The notes beneath the pieces were generated by a model. The model was not told where the DNA came from. It was given only the letters and a program-made list of their open reading frames with translations, and did not search any database. DNA of 64,000 bases from assembly GCF_039535475.1 (NCBI RefSeq), contig NZ_BAAAXG010000027.1, positions 1 through 64,000 of the forward strand, written 5' to 3'. Of the stretch, positions 7,799-18,279 are shown one piece after another (position 1 is the stretch's first letter; each line of letters starts with the position of its first letter). Source of the DNA: Streptomyces showdoensis (GTDB lineage Bacteria; Actinomycetota; Actinomycetes; Streptomycetales; Streptomycetaceae). The position numbers and the translations under genes were made by a program.

Positions 7799-9265
7799 AT
7801 GCCGTCCGTGCCACCGACTCCGTCCGTGCCGCCCCTGCCGCCCGTGCCCTCCGGATCCGCATCCGCCCCCACCCCGCGCAGGGCGGTCCTCGCCGCGGCC
7901 CTCGCGGCCGCCGCCGGCACGGCCGCGGCCGGTGCCGCGCCCGCCTCCGCGGCTCCCGCCACCGCCGCCCGGGCCGCCGGGCCCGCGTCGGGCGCCGACG
8001 ACCGCGCCGACGCCCGGGGGCACGCCCCCGCGCCCGGACTCGTCGACAACCGCTTCTGGAACACGTACACCGACTGGCGCTGCGGCACCCTGGACGGCAC
8101 CCGGGCCGTGTCCGGGCGCCGCCCCGGCCTGGTCATCGGTACCCCGGTGGGCCGCACCGACTACACCGACCCGCACACCGGCCGGACGAGCACCTGGGAA
8201 CACGCGAGCTGGACCTCGCCCACCCACACCTCCACCGTGCCCGCCACCGAGGTCATCGCCTCCTGGAACGCCGACACCCCGGCCGGCACCTGGCTCCAGG
8301 TCGAGCTGCGCGGCACGTACGGCGACGGCACGGAGACGCCGTGGTTCGTGATGGGCCGCTGGGCGTCCGGGGACGCCGACGTCCGGCGCACCTCCGTCGA
8401 CGGCCAGACCGACGGCAAGGCCTCCGTCTGGACCGACACCTTCTCCGTGGACGACCCGGCGAGCGGCCTCCGGCTCGTCTCGTACCGCCTGCGCCTCACC
8501 CTCTACCGGGCGCCCGGGACGAGCCTGACGCCCACGGTCCGGCGGCTCGGCGCGATGGCCTCGGACATCCCCGACCGCTTCACCGTGCCCGCCTCGGTGC
8601 CCGGCCTCGACCACGAGCTGACCGTCCCGCGCTACTCGCAGAACGTCCACGTCGGCCAGTACCCCGAGTACGACAACGGCGGCGAGGCCTGGTGCAGCCC
8701 CACCTCCTCGCAGATGATCGTCGAGTACTGGGGGCGCGGGCCCGCCCCCGAGGACCTCGCCTGGGTGAACCCGGACTACGCCGACCCCCAGGTCTGCCAC
8801 GCCGCCCGCTTCACCTACGACTACCAGTACGAGGGCTGCGGCAACTGGCCCTTCAACGCCGCCTACGCCGCCGGCTACCGCGACATGAACGCGGTGGTGA
8901 CCCGGCTGCGCTCGCTCACCGACCTGGAGACCCTGATCCGCGCGGGCATCCCGGCCATCACGTCCCAGTCCTTCCGCAAGGAGGAGCTCACCGGCGCCGG
9001 CTACGGCACCTCGGGCCACCTGATGACCGTGATCGGCTTCACCGCCGACGGCGACGTGATCGCCAACGACCCCGCGTCCCCGGACAACGAGGCCGTCCGG
9101 CGGGTCTACCCGCGGCGCGAGTGGGAGAACATCTGGCTGCGGACCAAGCGGTACGACGCGAACGGGAAGGTCAGAAGCGGTACCGGCGGGGTCTGCTACC
9201 TGTACTGGCCGGACCGGACGACGACGGCCCAGCGGCGCGCGCTGCGGGAGCTGGGACTGGTCTGA
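7799..9265 (+). CDS. Secreted C39-family peptidase-like protein
   Basis: 488 residues. The N-terminus has PTPRRAVLAAALAAAAGTA, a signal sequence with a twin arginine (Tat is plausible), and an alanine-rich cleavage zone around 45-55. A beta-rich region (about 80-265) precedes a papain-like C39-type domain: Cys299 in GGEAWCSPTSSQMIVEYWG, His407 in SGHLMTVIGF and Asp424 in VIANDP form the expected Cys-His-Asp set. It likely acts outside the cell as a cysteine peptidase or amidase; the substrate is unknown. GGGGGA precedes the ATG at 7799. The gene is adjacent to the RHS toxin gene on the same strand, but a functional link is only a guess. Confidence 0.8.
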   Translation: MPSVPPTPSVPPLPPVPSGSASAPTPRRAVLAAALAAAAGTAAAGAAPASAAPATAARAAGPASGADDRADARGHAPAPGLVDNRFWNTYTDWRCGTLDGTRAVSGRRPGLVIGTPVGRTDYTDPHTGRTSTWEHASWTSPTHTSTVPATEVIASWNADTPAGTWLQVELRGTYGDGTETPWFVMGRWASGDADVRRTSVDGQTDGKASVWTDTFSVDDPASGLRLVSYRLRLTLYRAPGTSLTPTVRRLGAMASDIPDRFTVPASVPGLDHELTVPRYSQNVHVGQYPEYDNGGEAWCSPTSSQMIVEYWGRGPAPEDLAWVNPDYADPQVCHAARFTYDYQYEGCGNWPFNAAYAAGYRDMNAVVTRLRSLTDLETLIRAGIPAITSQSFRKEELTGAGYGTSGHLMTVIGFTADGDVIANDPASPDNEAVRRVYPRREWENIWLRTKRYDANGKVRSGTGGVCYLYWPDRTTTAQRRALRELGLV

Positions 9266-9408
9266 GAGGGCGAGGGGCCGCGGTCGTGCCGAGGCCCCGA
9301 CGGCCCCGCTCCCGGCCCCTCCGCGCCCGCCGGAGGCCCGTTTCCGGATCGTGACCTCGCGGCCCGCTCTTGTCCAGAAAGCCTGTACGAACGAACCGGC
9401 TTGCGACT

Positions 9409-9420
9409 TACCGTTCGGTA
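9409..9420. promoter_or_regulatory. Small dyad upstream of the RHS gene
   Basis: TACCG-TT-CGGTA, a 5-bp dyad of the ACCG..CGGT kind often bound by TetR-type repressors, 66 bp upstream of the RHS start. The rest of the 9266-9486 gap shows no other clear signal. Confidence 0.3.
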
Positions 9421-9486
9421 GGAAGGGGGCGGGGGCCGTCGTACGACCCGTGCTCCGGGGACGTCCGGCGGTTCGGGGGGCTTTCG

Positions 9487-12400
9487 ATGACTGTCCAGCG
9501 CGTGGTCCGCAGAAGGGCGGGGGTGACCGTCCTCCTGGCCGTGGTGCTCACCATGACCGGGCTGAGCTCGCCCGGACAACTGCGCGGCGCCGCGGCGTCG
9601 GTGCCGGACGCCGGGTCGGCGGTCACCGGGCCCGAGGGGCCTGAGGGCACATCGTTCAACCCGAACCAGATCAAGGACATCAAGGCGGCCGACCCCGGCT
9701 CCGGGGTGAACCTCATCGAGGCGCCGTCGGCCGCCCACAACGGCGACGCGCGGCTGTCGTACCCGCTGGAGGTGCCGAAGGGCCGCGCCGGCCTGGAGCC
9801 CAGTCTGGCCGTGACCTACAACTCCTCGGGGTCCGACGGGTGGCTCGGCGTCGGCTGGGACCTCGCCACCCCGGTGGTCTCCGTCGACACGCGGTGGGGC
9901 GTGCCGCGCTACGACGAGGGGCTGGAAACCGAGACCTACCTGCTCGACGGAGAGCAGCTGAACCCGGTGGCCCACCGGGGCGAGTTGAAGGCGCGCACGG
10001 CGGAGAAGGTGTTCCGCTCCCGGGTGGAGGGACGGTTCGAGCGGATCGTGCGCCACGGAGACAGCCCGTCGAACTACTGGTGGGAGGTCACCGACAAGCA
10101 GGGTGTCCGCACCGTCTTCGGCGGCACCGCCGACAGCACACTGGCCGACGGCAAGGGCCGCGTCGCCATCTGGGCGGCGCGGGAGAAACGCGACGGTCAT
10201 GACAACGTCATGCGCTACCGCTACGCCAAGGTGGCCGACGGCGGCACCACGGGCGCCACGGTGGCCGGCAGTGAGCTGTACCCGCAGAAGATCACCTACA
10301 CCGGCCGCGGCGACACCGACGGCAGGTACTCGGTGACGTTCGTCCGGGACCGCGAGCGCGGCGAGCCACGCAGGCCGGACGTGCGGATCGACGCCAAGTA
10401 CGGGTTCAAGAAGGTCACCGCCGACCTGCTGCGGCGCGTCGAGGTCAAGCTGGACGAGCAGCTGATCCGCGCCTACGAGCTGAACTACCGGACCGGGGCG
10501 TTCGCCAAGACGCTGCTCCAGTCGGTGTCGCAGTTCGGCGAGGACAACCGGCTGTTCAACACGCACACGTTCGACTACTTCGACGACGTGCGCGACGCGT
10601 CGGGAAATTACAACGCCTTCGCCACCGCCGCGGGTTGGTCGGTGCCGGACGACGACCTCGGGGTGAACATCCGCGAGGGCGAGGCCAGCGCGATCTCGGC
10701 GAACACCTCGGCCGGTTTCGGCGCCCACCTGTTCGCCGGCTACAACATCCAGGGGCTCACGACCAAGGAGGGCTCCGTCGGGCTGAAGGTCGGGTTCAAC
10801 GCCGGCCAGTCCGACGGCCTGTCGGCGCTGGCCGACGTGAACGGCGACAACCTGCCGGACAAGGTGTTCCGGAAGAACAACGAGGTCTTCTACCGGCCCA
10901 ACCTCGCCAAGCCGGGCGGTGAGCCGAAGTTCGGCGACACGCCCGTCAAGCTCACCGGCCTGCCTGGGATCTCGACCGAGCGCACGCTGTCCGGCACCAT
11001 CGGCGTCGAGTCGTACGTCCTCACCACCTCGGCCCAGCTGGACTTCGTGGGCACGACGACCACCTCGGACCGGTTCTTCAGCGACGTCAACGGCGACGGC
11101 ATCACCGACCTGGTGAACAACGGCGGCGTGCTGTTCGGTTACCTGGACGAGAAGGGGCAGCCCGCCTACAGCGCGGACTCCACCCGCACCCCGGTCCCGG
11201 TCGGGGGTGGCGCGGTGACCGGTCAGATCGTGGGCGACCAGACCGCGCAGTTCAACCAGCAGGTGGACAACTCGCCGCTCCTCGACACCGTGCGCCGCTG
11301 GGTCGCGCCGTACGACGGCAACGTCCGCGTGGACGGCCGCGTACAGCTGACCCAGGACCCCTCGCCCGCGCGGGCGGCCTACACCAAGGCCGACGGCGTG
11401 CGGGTCACCGTCCAGCACAAGGACACCGAACTCTGGGCCCAGCGGATCGGCCCCGACGACCACACCGAGTTCACCCCGGGCAACGTGGCCTCGGTCCCGG
11501 TGAAGAAGGGTGACGCGCTCTACTTCCGCACCCAGTCCATCCTGGACGGCAAGTACGACACCGTGGCCTGGGACCCGCAGGTCACCTACACCGACCTGCC
11601 GGCCGGCACGGACGCGAACGGGCTGGCGAGCACCGTCTTCCGCGCGTCCGCCGACTTCACCTACGGCGGCAGGCCCTCCCTGGTGACCGTACCGGTGACC
11701 GGCACGCTGCGGCTTACCGGTGACGTGGTCAAGTCCAAGGCAACCTCGGACGACGTGACCGTCGTGATCGAGAAGGGCAACGGCGTCCACACCCCCACGG
11801 AGGTGTACCGCAAGGTCCTGCCCGCCGCGTCGACCGGCACCACGGCGATAGACCTCAGCATCCCGGTCAGCACGTTCGAGAAGATGTCGTGGAAGCTGAA
11901 GACCGACTCCCCGATCGACACCTCCGCGGTGAGCTGGGCCCCTAAGGCGCACTACACGGCCGCGCAGGGGGTCGAGTCGGTCGTCGACGCCGCCGGTCGG
12001 CCCACGCTGGTGATCGAGCCGCCGTATGACCTGAGCATGTTCCCCGCGGACACCCTCACCGCGCCGCAGCAGTCCTACAAGGCCACCAAGACGGGCCAGT
12101 TGAAGGTGCGGCCGAAGATCTCCCTCAACTTCGGGCTCAACGGTGACGCCAAGATCGCGTTCACCGTGAAGAAGCGCGGCGGGCAGCTGCTCGGCAAGCG
12201 GATTTTCCAGGCCAAGGACACCTACTTCGGCAGCACGAACCTCGACCTGACGGTACCGGTCACCGCCGGGGACGAGCTCTACATCGACTACTCCACGACG
12301 GACACCGGACTGCTCGGCACGCTCGTCGACCAGTCCGCTTCGGTCACCTACGACGTGACCTCGGGCTGGCCGACGTTCACCCCGGCGCCCAGCGCCATGC

Positions 12401-15400
12401 ACGGCTCCGTCGGGCAGGGCGCCTTCGCCCAGCCCTACCGCGGCTGGGGCGTGATCGGCTACCAGGGCAACCGGGAGCGTGCCACCCAGCCGCTCAAGCA
12501 GGCCGAACTCACGCTGGACCAGAGCTTCAAGGACGCACTGCCCAAGGAGCCCAAGGAAGCGGACGTCGCCCCCTTCGCCGCGAACCCCCGGCTCACCATG
12601 CCGCGGCTCGCGGTGTTCGCCCCCGTTCCCGCCAAGGGCGGCTGGGCCGCCCAGGACCAGTCCTCCTGGATCACCGCCGCGATGGCGACCAGCTCCCGCC
12701 TCGGCGCGGACACCATCGACATCGTCACCGACGCCGACGTGGCAGGCGACCGCACGGTGATGCGCCGCGGAGTCACCGGCCAGGTGTCGGCCACCCTCGC
12801 GGCGGGCCCGTTCGGCGGCACCGTGGTCGGCGGCATCACGGCCGGCTCGGTCGACTACCTCGACCTCAACGGCGACGGCTACCCCGACGTCGTGGGCGCC
12901 AAGGAGATCCAGTACTCCGACATGAACGGCGCGCTCGGCGCCACGCGCGGCACCCTCGGCGGCAACGTCCGCGAGGCGGACAACGTCTCCGGCAACGTGT
13001 CGCTCTCCGCGGGCAGCGAGACCGCCACCGTCGCCAGCGCCCTCGGCATGGCCGCGCCCGACGCGGGCACCAGCGCCAACACCGCCACCACCGGCTCGGT
13101 CCAGCCGTCGCTCGGGATCGGCGGCAGCCTCGGCGGCGGCGAGTCCGACGTCCGCGTCGAGCTGATGGACATCAACGGGGACGGGCTGCCGGACAAGGTG
13201 TTCGCCAACGGCGACGTCCAGCTGAACCTCGGCTACTCCTTCGCCGCCCGCGAACCCTGGCCGGCCGGACCGATCAACGACGCGTCCACCCGCAACGCCG
13301 GCGTCAACCTCGGCTTCAACGTCGACCGCTACGGCTTCGCGGGCGGCGTCTCCGCCGAACTGGGAACCTCGTACACCAACGCGAGCATGATGGACGTCAA
13401 CGGCGACGGCCTCACCGACCGCGTGTTCACCGACGGGGCCAACCCGATCAAGGTCGCGATCAACACCGGCACCGGCTTCACGGCGCCCACCCCGTTCCGC
13501 GGCGGCTTCCCCGAGATCGCCGTCGACAAGAACGCCAGTCTCAGCGGCGGGGTCTACTTCACCGTCGGCCTGCCCACCCCCGTCGGCGTCTTCGTCTTCA
13601 ACCCCGGCGCCAACGTGTCCACCGGCATCAGCCGGGCCGAGACCGGGCTGCGCGACGTCAACGGCGACGGCCTCGCCGACCACGTCAGGTCGACCCGCGA
13701 CGACGAGCTCCTCGTCGCCGCCAACAAGACCGGGCGCACCAACCTCCTCCGCACGGTGTCCCGCCCGATGGGTGCGCGGATCGACCTGGACTACACCCGC
13801 ACAGGCAACACAGCCGAGATGCAGGAGAGCCGGTGGGTCCTGTCCCGCACCGCGGTGTTCGACGGGCTCGCGGGTGACGGCGCCGACACGCGCCTGACCA
13901 CCTTCCGCTACGAGCAGGGCCGTTACGACCGGCTGGAGCGCGAGTTCCTCGGCTTCGGCCGCGTGGTGACCGAGGACCGCGACCCCGGGGCGGGCGACGC
14001 CGTCCGCCGCACGGTGACCGAGGAGTACCGCACCGACGGATACGCGGGCCGCGGCCTGCTCACCCGCTCGCTGACCGAGGACGGCGCCGGCCACCCGTAC
14101 CGCGAGACCCTGAACACGTACCGGCTGCTCGACACCGACACGGACGGGGAGGCCGACCCGAAGAGCCGGACCGCCACCGTCTTCCCGCAGCTCGTCCGTA
14201 TCGAGGAGAGACACTTCGAAGGTGGGGCCGGCGGGGGGAAGTCCACCTTCACCGAGCTCTCCTACGACGCCTACGGCAACGTCGTCCGCACCTTCGACGC
14301 GGGCGACGAGGGCACTGCGGACGACGTGGAGACCGTCTACGCCTACACCGGCTCGGACCCGCGGTGCCGTGACCGGCACCTCGTCGGCATCGCCGACGCG
14401 ATCCGGCAGAAGGCCGCGGCCGGCGGCGCGCTGCTGCGCCACCGCGAGTCCACCGTGGACTGCGCGACCGGTGCCGTGCGCCAGTCGCGCGAGTACCTCG
14501 ACGACGACACGGCGGCCGTCTCCGACCTCGCGTACCACCCGGACGGGAACCTGAAGTCGGTGACCGGCCCGGCCAACGCCCGCGGGCAGCGCTACACGCT
14601 GGAGTACGGCTACGACACGACCGTCGGCGTCCACATCGAGTCCGTCGAGGACAGCTTCGGCTACCGCTCTACCACGGCGTACAACCTCAAGTACGGCCTG
14701 CCGGAGCGGAACACCGACCAGAACGGGCAGCCGCTCCGGATGGCCTACGACAGCGTGGGTCGGCTCGAGCGGGTGACAGGGCCCTACGAGAAGGACGGCG
14801 ACCGGGCCACGATTACCTTCGGCTACCACCCCGAGGCGACCGTCCCGTACGCCACGACCCAGCACCTCGACCGCGCCGCCTCGGGAGTGCGCGACGACAC
14901 CATCGACACCGTCACCTTCAGCGACGGCCTCAAGCGCGTCCTGCAGACCAAGAAGGACGCCTCGGTGTCCGCCTCGCCGGGGGCCGCCCCCGCGCAGGTC
15001 ATGACGGTCTCGGGCCGGCTCAGGTTCGACCACCTGGGCCGTGCCGTGGAGAAGTACTACCCGGTGACCGAGCCGAAGGGGGCAGCGAACACCGCGTTCA
15101 ACGCCTCCTTCGATTCCGTGGCGCCCACCAAGGACACCTTCGACGTCCTGGACCGGTCGGTCAGGACCGTGCAACCGGACGGCGTCGCCACCAGCACCCG
15201 CTACGGCTTCGGCGGGGATCGGGCGGGCACGCCCCGCTTCGAGCGCACGGTGACCGACGGCAACGGCAAGGAGCGCCGCACCTACACCGACGTCCGGGGT
15301 GCGGTCACCGCGGTGAAGGAATTCAGCGGCTCCTCGGAGATCTGGACCAGCTACGCGTACGACCCCACGGGCCAGGTCACGACGATCACCGACGACAAGA

Positions 15401-18279
15401 ACAACGTCACCCGCGCCGGCTACGACGGGCTGGGGCGCCGCGTCTCCTTCGAGAGCCCGGACGCCGGGCGCTCCGAGACCCGCTACGACCTCGCCGGGAA
15501 CGTCACGTCGAAGACCACCGCGAACCTGCGGGCCGTGGGCGGGGCCGTCGAGTACGACTACGAGTACTCGCGGCTCAAGGCCGTCCGCTACCCGACGTTC
15601 CCGGCGAACGACGTCTCCTACGTGTACGGGGCCCCCGGCGCTCCGCACAACGCTGCCTCGCGCATCACCGAGGTCCACGACGCGGCGGGAACGGTGAAGC
15701 GCGCCTACGGGGCGCTGGGCGAGGTGGTCGAGGAGACCCGCACGATCACCGCGGTCCGCGACGCCCCCCGCACCTACACCACGGCGTGGCGCTACGACGC
15801 CTTCAACCGCGTGCTGGAGATGACCTATCCCGACGGCGAGGTCCTCACCTACGACTACGACTCGGGCGGCCAGGTCGCCCGGGCCACCGGGTCCAAGAAC
15901 GGCACCGGCTATACCTACCTGGACCGGCTCGACTACGACAAGTTCGGCCAGAAGATCCTCCAGCAGACCGGCAACGGGGTGCGCACCACCTACACCTACG
16001 ACGCGGAGGACCGCCGGCTCGCGGCGCTGAGGTCCGTGGCGCCGGGCGGGACCGCTTTCCAGAACCTGGGCTACACGTACGACAGGATCGGCAACGTCAC
16101 CTCGCTGGTGAACGACGCGCCGCGGGGCGGGGACATCGGCGGCCCGAGCACCCAGACCTACGGGTACGACGACCAGTACCGGCTCACCTCCGCGTCCGGC
16201 CGGTACACGGACAAGAACGACGCGGTCAACACGTACACCCTGAGCCTGGCCTACGACTCGCTCCACAACACCACGAGCAAGACGCAGACCCACGAGGTCA
16301 CCGGCGGCACCCCGGCCTTCCCGGCCGGAGGCGGTGGGGCCGGGCCGATCGAACCCGTCGAGGACCCGTCCAACACGGGCGACGTCCAGGACCGGACCAC
16401 CTACGCCTACGCGTACACCTACGACGGCGCCCGACCGCATGCCCCGAGCAAGGTCGGTCCGGTCACCCATGCCTACGACGCCAACGGCAACCTGACCGGC
16501 ACGGTCAACACGGCCGGCGCCGGCAAGCGTCGGCAGTACGTGTGGGACGAGGAGAACCGCCTGGTCTGCACCCAGGACACGGCGACCGGCACCCTCGCGC
16601 AGGACCCGAGCGGCTGCGCCGGCGCCACCGTCTCCTACGTCTACGACGACAAGGGCGACCGCCTCGTCAAGCGGAGCGAGGAGGGGCTCTCCCTCTACCC
16701 GAACCGCTACTACAGCGAGCGCGACACCACCGGCTACAAGCACGTCTTCGTCGGCGACGGACGCGTAGCCACCAAGGCCGTCGAGACCACCGGCCCCGAG
16801 GAGGCCCAGCAGTTCTTCCACGCCGACCACATCGGCTCCTCCGGCTACGTAACCGACCAGCGGGGCGTGGTCACCGAGCACCTGGAGTACTTCCCGTACG
16901 GGGAGACCTGGGTGGAGGAGCGGACCGGACAGGCGGACACGCCCTACCAGTTCACCGGCAAGGAGCTCGACGCCGAGACCGGGCTGTACTACTACGGAGC
17001 CCGCTACTACAACCCGCGGACCCAGCTGTGGGCGAGCACCGACCCGGCGCTGCCCGACTACCTCGACGGCGACATGGCGGGCGGCATCGCCGAGCCGCGC
17101 AACCTCGCCGCCTACACGTACGCCCACGGCAACCCGGTCAAGCTGGCCGACCCGACCGGCAAGTGGCCGAAGATGCCGTCCTGGAAGACGATCGGCCACA
17201 CGACGCTCGACGTCGTCGGCATGGTGCCGGTCGTCGGCGAGGCGGCGGACCTGGCGAACGCCGGCTGGTACGCCGTCGAGGGCGACTACGTCAACGCGGG
17301 CCTCTCGGCGGCCTCAGCGATCCCCGGCGCGGGATACGCGGCGAACGCGGCCAAGTACAGCAACAAGGCGATCGACATGGCCCAGGCGGCCAAGACCGCC
17401 AACAACGCGGCCGACGCGTCGAAGACGGCCAAGGCGGCCGACACCCCGCCCGTGCCGAAGGCGGCGGACAGCCCTCCCGCCCCGAAACCGGCCGACAGCG
17501 GGGCGGGGGGCTGCGGCACCGGCAACAGCTTCACCCCGGACACCGAGGTCGTGATGGCCGACGGCACCCGGAAACCGATAGCCCAGGTGCGCGTCGGCGA
17601 CGAGGTCACCGCGACCGACCCGGTGACCGGGGAGAGCGGACCGCGCACGGTCACGGCGCTCATTACCGGTGAGGGCGAGAAGCACCTGGTGGAGATCACC
17701 GTCACCCACCCCGACGGCGCCCCGGGCAAGGTCGTCGCGACGGCCGGCCACCCCTTCTGGGCGCCCGAACTGGGCAAGTGGGTCTACGCCAAGGAGATCC
17801 TCCCCGGGACCCTGCTGCGGACCGGCAACGGCTCCTCCACCCAGGTGACCGCCGTCCGCGCGTGGACCCAGCAGAAGCGGGTCCACAACCTCACGGTGGA
17901 GGATCTGCATACGTACTATGTGCGGGCGGGCGAGGCTTCGGTACTCGTTCACAATGCAACGCCTGGTCAGAAGTGCGATCTGACGCTCGGGGCCGGTCCG
18001 CACGCCCGAGAGGGTGTAGCCCTGGAGAACGGTGACATCGAGGCGCCTGGCGTGCGAGAAATGATCAACGAATCAGGGAACGCGCACGGCTGCCACACGT
18101 GCGGCACCAAAGTGCCTGGTACCAAGGCTGGTGATTGGATTCCCGATCACCAGCCACCGACCAGTCTCATCGATCTCGGAACTCCTCAGACGGCTTATCC
18201 GCACTGCCTGGAATGTGCCAGGATTCAGGGCGGGGTCGTTTCGCAACTGTCACAAGGAAAGAGCAACAAGGGATGGTAG
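9487..18279 (+). CDS. Secreted SpvB/FG-GAP/RHS polymorphic toxin with Hint domain
   Basis: 2,930 residues. The ATG at 9487 follows GGGGGG, and residues 1-38 form a signal peptide ending GAAAS. Next come an SpvB-like domain (about 75-160), six calcium-loop FG-GAP motifs of the form DVNGDGLTD (near residues 450, 535, 1123, 1228, 1303 and 1393), RHS/YD repeats (about 1500-2400) and an RHS core (HADHIGSSGYV near 2445, DPTG near 2554). A Hint/autoprocessing domain runs from about Cys2676 to Asn2823 (NSFTPDTEVVMADGTRKPI, then DLHTYYVRAGEASVLVHN). The last 107 residues are a separate tip with CHTCG, DWIPDHQPP and YPHCLEC, a likely zinc-bound nuclease-like toxin. The plan resembles TcB/TcC cocoon proteins: the shell encloses the tip and Hint would release it. 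The tip and the next gene have visibly lower GC than the shell. Confidence 0.9.
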   Translation: MTVQRVVRRRAGVTVLLAVVLTMTGLSSPGQLRGAAASVPDAGSAVTGPEGPEGTSFNPNQIKDIKAADPGSGVNLIEAPSAAHNGDARLSYPLEVPKGRAGLEPSLAVTYNSSGSDGWLGVGWDLATPVVSVDTRWGVPRYDEGLETETYLLDGEQLNPVAHRGELKARTAEKVFRSRVEGRFERIVRHGDSPSNYWWEVTDKQGVRTVFGGTADSTLADGKGRVAIWAAREKRDGHDNVMRYRYAKVADGGTTGATVAGSELYPQKITYTGRGDTDGRYSVTFVRDRERGEPRRPDVRIDAKYGFKKVTADLLRRVEVKLDEQLIRAYELNYRTGAFAKTLLQSVSQFGEDNRLFNTHTFDYFDDVRDASGNYNAFATAAGWSVPDDDLGVNIREGEASAISANTSAGFGAHLFAGYNIQGLTTKEGSVGLKVGFNAGQSDGLSALADVNGDNLPDKVFRKNNEVFYRPNLAKPGGEPKFGDTPVKLTGLPGISTERTLSGTIGVESYVLTTSAQLDFVGTTTTSDRFFSDVNGDGITDLVNNGGVLFGYLDEKGQPAYSADSTRTPVPVGGGAVTGQIVGDQTAQFNQQVDNSPLLDTVRRWVAPYDGNVRVDGRVQLTQDPSPARAAYTKADGVRVTVQHKDTELWAQRIGPDDHTEFTPGNVASVPVKKGDALYFRTQSILDGKYDTVAWDPQVTYTDLPAGTDANGLASTVFRASADFTYGGRPSLVTVPVTGTLRLTGDVVKSKATSDDVTVVIEKGNGVHTPTEVYRKVLPAASTGTTAIDLSIPVSTFEKMSWKLKTDSPIDTSAVSWAPKAHYTAAQGVESVVDAAGRPTLVIEPPYDLSMFPADTLTAPQQSYKATKTGQLKVRPKISLNFGLNGDAKIAFTVKKRGGQLLGKRIFQAKDTYFGSTNLDLTVPVTAGDELYIDYSTTDTGLLGTLVDQSASVTYDVTSGWPTFTPAPSAMHGSVGQGAFAQPYRGWGVIGYQGNRERATQPLKQAELTLDQSFKDALPKEPKEADVAPFAANPRLTMPRLAVFAPVPAKGGWAAQDQSSWITAAMATSSRLGADTIDIVTDADVAGDRTVMRRGVTGQVSATLAAGPFGGTVVGGITAGSVDYLDLNGDGYPDVVGAKEIQYSDMNGALGATRGTLGGNVREADNVSGNVSLSAGSETATVASALGMAAPDAGTSANTATTGSVQPSLGIGGSLGGGESDVRVELMDINGDGLPDKVFANGDVQLNLGYSFAAREPWPAGPINDASTRNAGVNLGFNVDRYGFAGGVSAELGTSYTNASMMDVNGDGLTDRVFTDGANPIKVAINTGTGFTAPTPFRGGFPEIAVDKNASLSGGVYFTVGLPTPVGVFVFNPGANVSTGISRAETGLRDVNGDGLADHVRSTRDDELLVAANKTGRTNLLRTVSRPMGARIDLDYTRTGNTAEMQESRWVLSRTAVFDGLAGDGADTRLTTFRYEQGRYDRLEREFLGFGRVVTEDRDPGAGDAVRRTVTEEYRTDGYAGRGLLTRSLTEDGAGHPYRETLNTYRLLDTDTDGEADPKSRTATVFPQLVRIEERHFEGGAGGGKSTFTELSYDAYGNVVRTFDAGDEGTADDVETVYAYTGSDPRCRDRHLVGIADAIRQKAAAGGALLRHRESTVDCATGAVRQSREYLDDDTAAVSDLAYHPDGNLKSVTGPANARGQRYTLEYGYDTTVGVHIESVEDSFGYRSTTAYNLKYGLPERNTDQNGQPLRMAYDSVGRLERVTGPYEKDGDRATITFGYHPEATVPYATTQHLDRAASGVRDDTIDTVTFSDGLKRVLQTKKDASVSASPGAAPAQVMTVSGRLRFDHLGRAVEKYYPVTEPKGAANTAFNASFDSVAPTKDTFDVLDRSVRTVQPDGVATSTRYGFGGDRAGTPRFERTVTDGNGKERRTYTDVRGAVTAVKEFSGSSEIWTSYAYDPTGQVTTITDDKNNVTRAGYDGLGRRVSFESPDAGRSETRYDLAGNVTSKTTANLRAVGGAVEYDYEYSRLKAVRYPTFPANDVSYVYGAPGAPHNAASRITEVHDAAGTVKRAYGALGEVVEETRTITAVRDAPRTYTTAWRYDAFNRVLEMTYPDGEVLTYDYDSGGQVARATGSKNGTGYTYLDRLDYDKFGQKILQQTGNGVRTTYTYDAEDRRLAALRSVAPGGTAFQNLGYTYDRIGNVTSLVNDAPRGGDIGGPSTQTYGYDDQYRLTSASGRYTDKNDAVNTYTLSLAYDSLHNTTSKTQTHEVTGGTPAFPAGGGGAGPIEPVEDPSNTGDVQDRTTYAYAYTYDGARPHAPSKVGPVTHAYDANGNLTGTVNTAGAGKRRQYVWDEENRLVCTQDTATGTLAQDPSGCAGATVSYVYDDKGDRLVKRSEEGLSLYPNRYYSERDTTGYKHVFVGDGRVATKAVETTGPEEAQQFFHADHIGSSGYVTDQRGVVTEHLEYFPYGETWVEERTGQADTPYQFTGKELDAETGLYYYGARYYNPRTQLWASTDPALPDYLDGDMAGGIAEPRNLAAYTYAHGNPVKLADPTGKWPKMPSWKTIGHTTLDVVGMVPVVGEAADLANAGWYAVEGDYVNAGLSAASAIPGAGYAANAAKYSNKAIDMAQAAKTANNAADASKTAKAADTPPVPKAADSPPAPKPADSGAGGCGTGNSFTPDTEVVMADGTRKPIAQVRVGDEVTATDPVTGESGPRTVTALITGEGEKHLVEITVTHPDGAPGKVVATAGHPFWAPELGKWVYAKEILPGTLLRTGNGSSTQVTAVRAWTQQKRVHNLTVEDLHTYYVRAGEASVLVHNATPGQKCDLTLGAGPHAREGVALENGDIEAPGVREMINESGNAHGCHTCGTKVPGTKAGDWIPDHQPPTSLIDLGTPQTAYPHCLECARIQGGVVSQLSQGKSNKGW

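Noticed and set aside
9196..17199. A 2,667-codon open frame on the reverse strand opposite the RHS gene
   Set aside because: It lies wholly antisense to a gene with clear domains, has low-complexity Gly/Val/Arg composition and no motif; such long shadows are normal at this GC content.
17512..17955. Intein in the RHS protein
   Set aside because: The Hint fold ends with VHN followed by a short toxin-like tip rather than resuming the host protein, and there is no endonuclease domain; autoprocessing of a polymorphic toxin explains it better.
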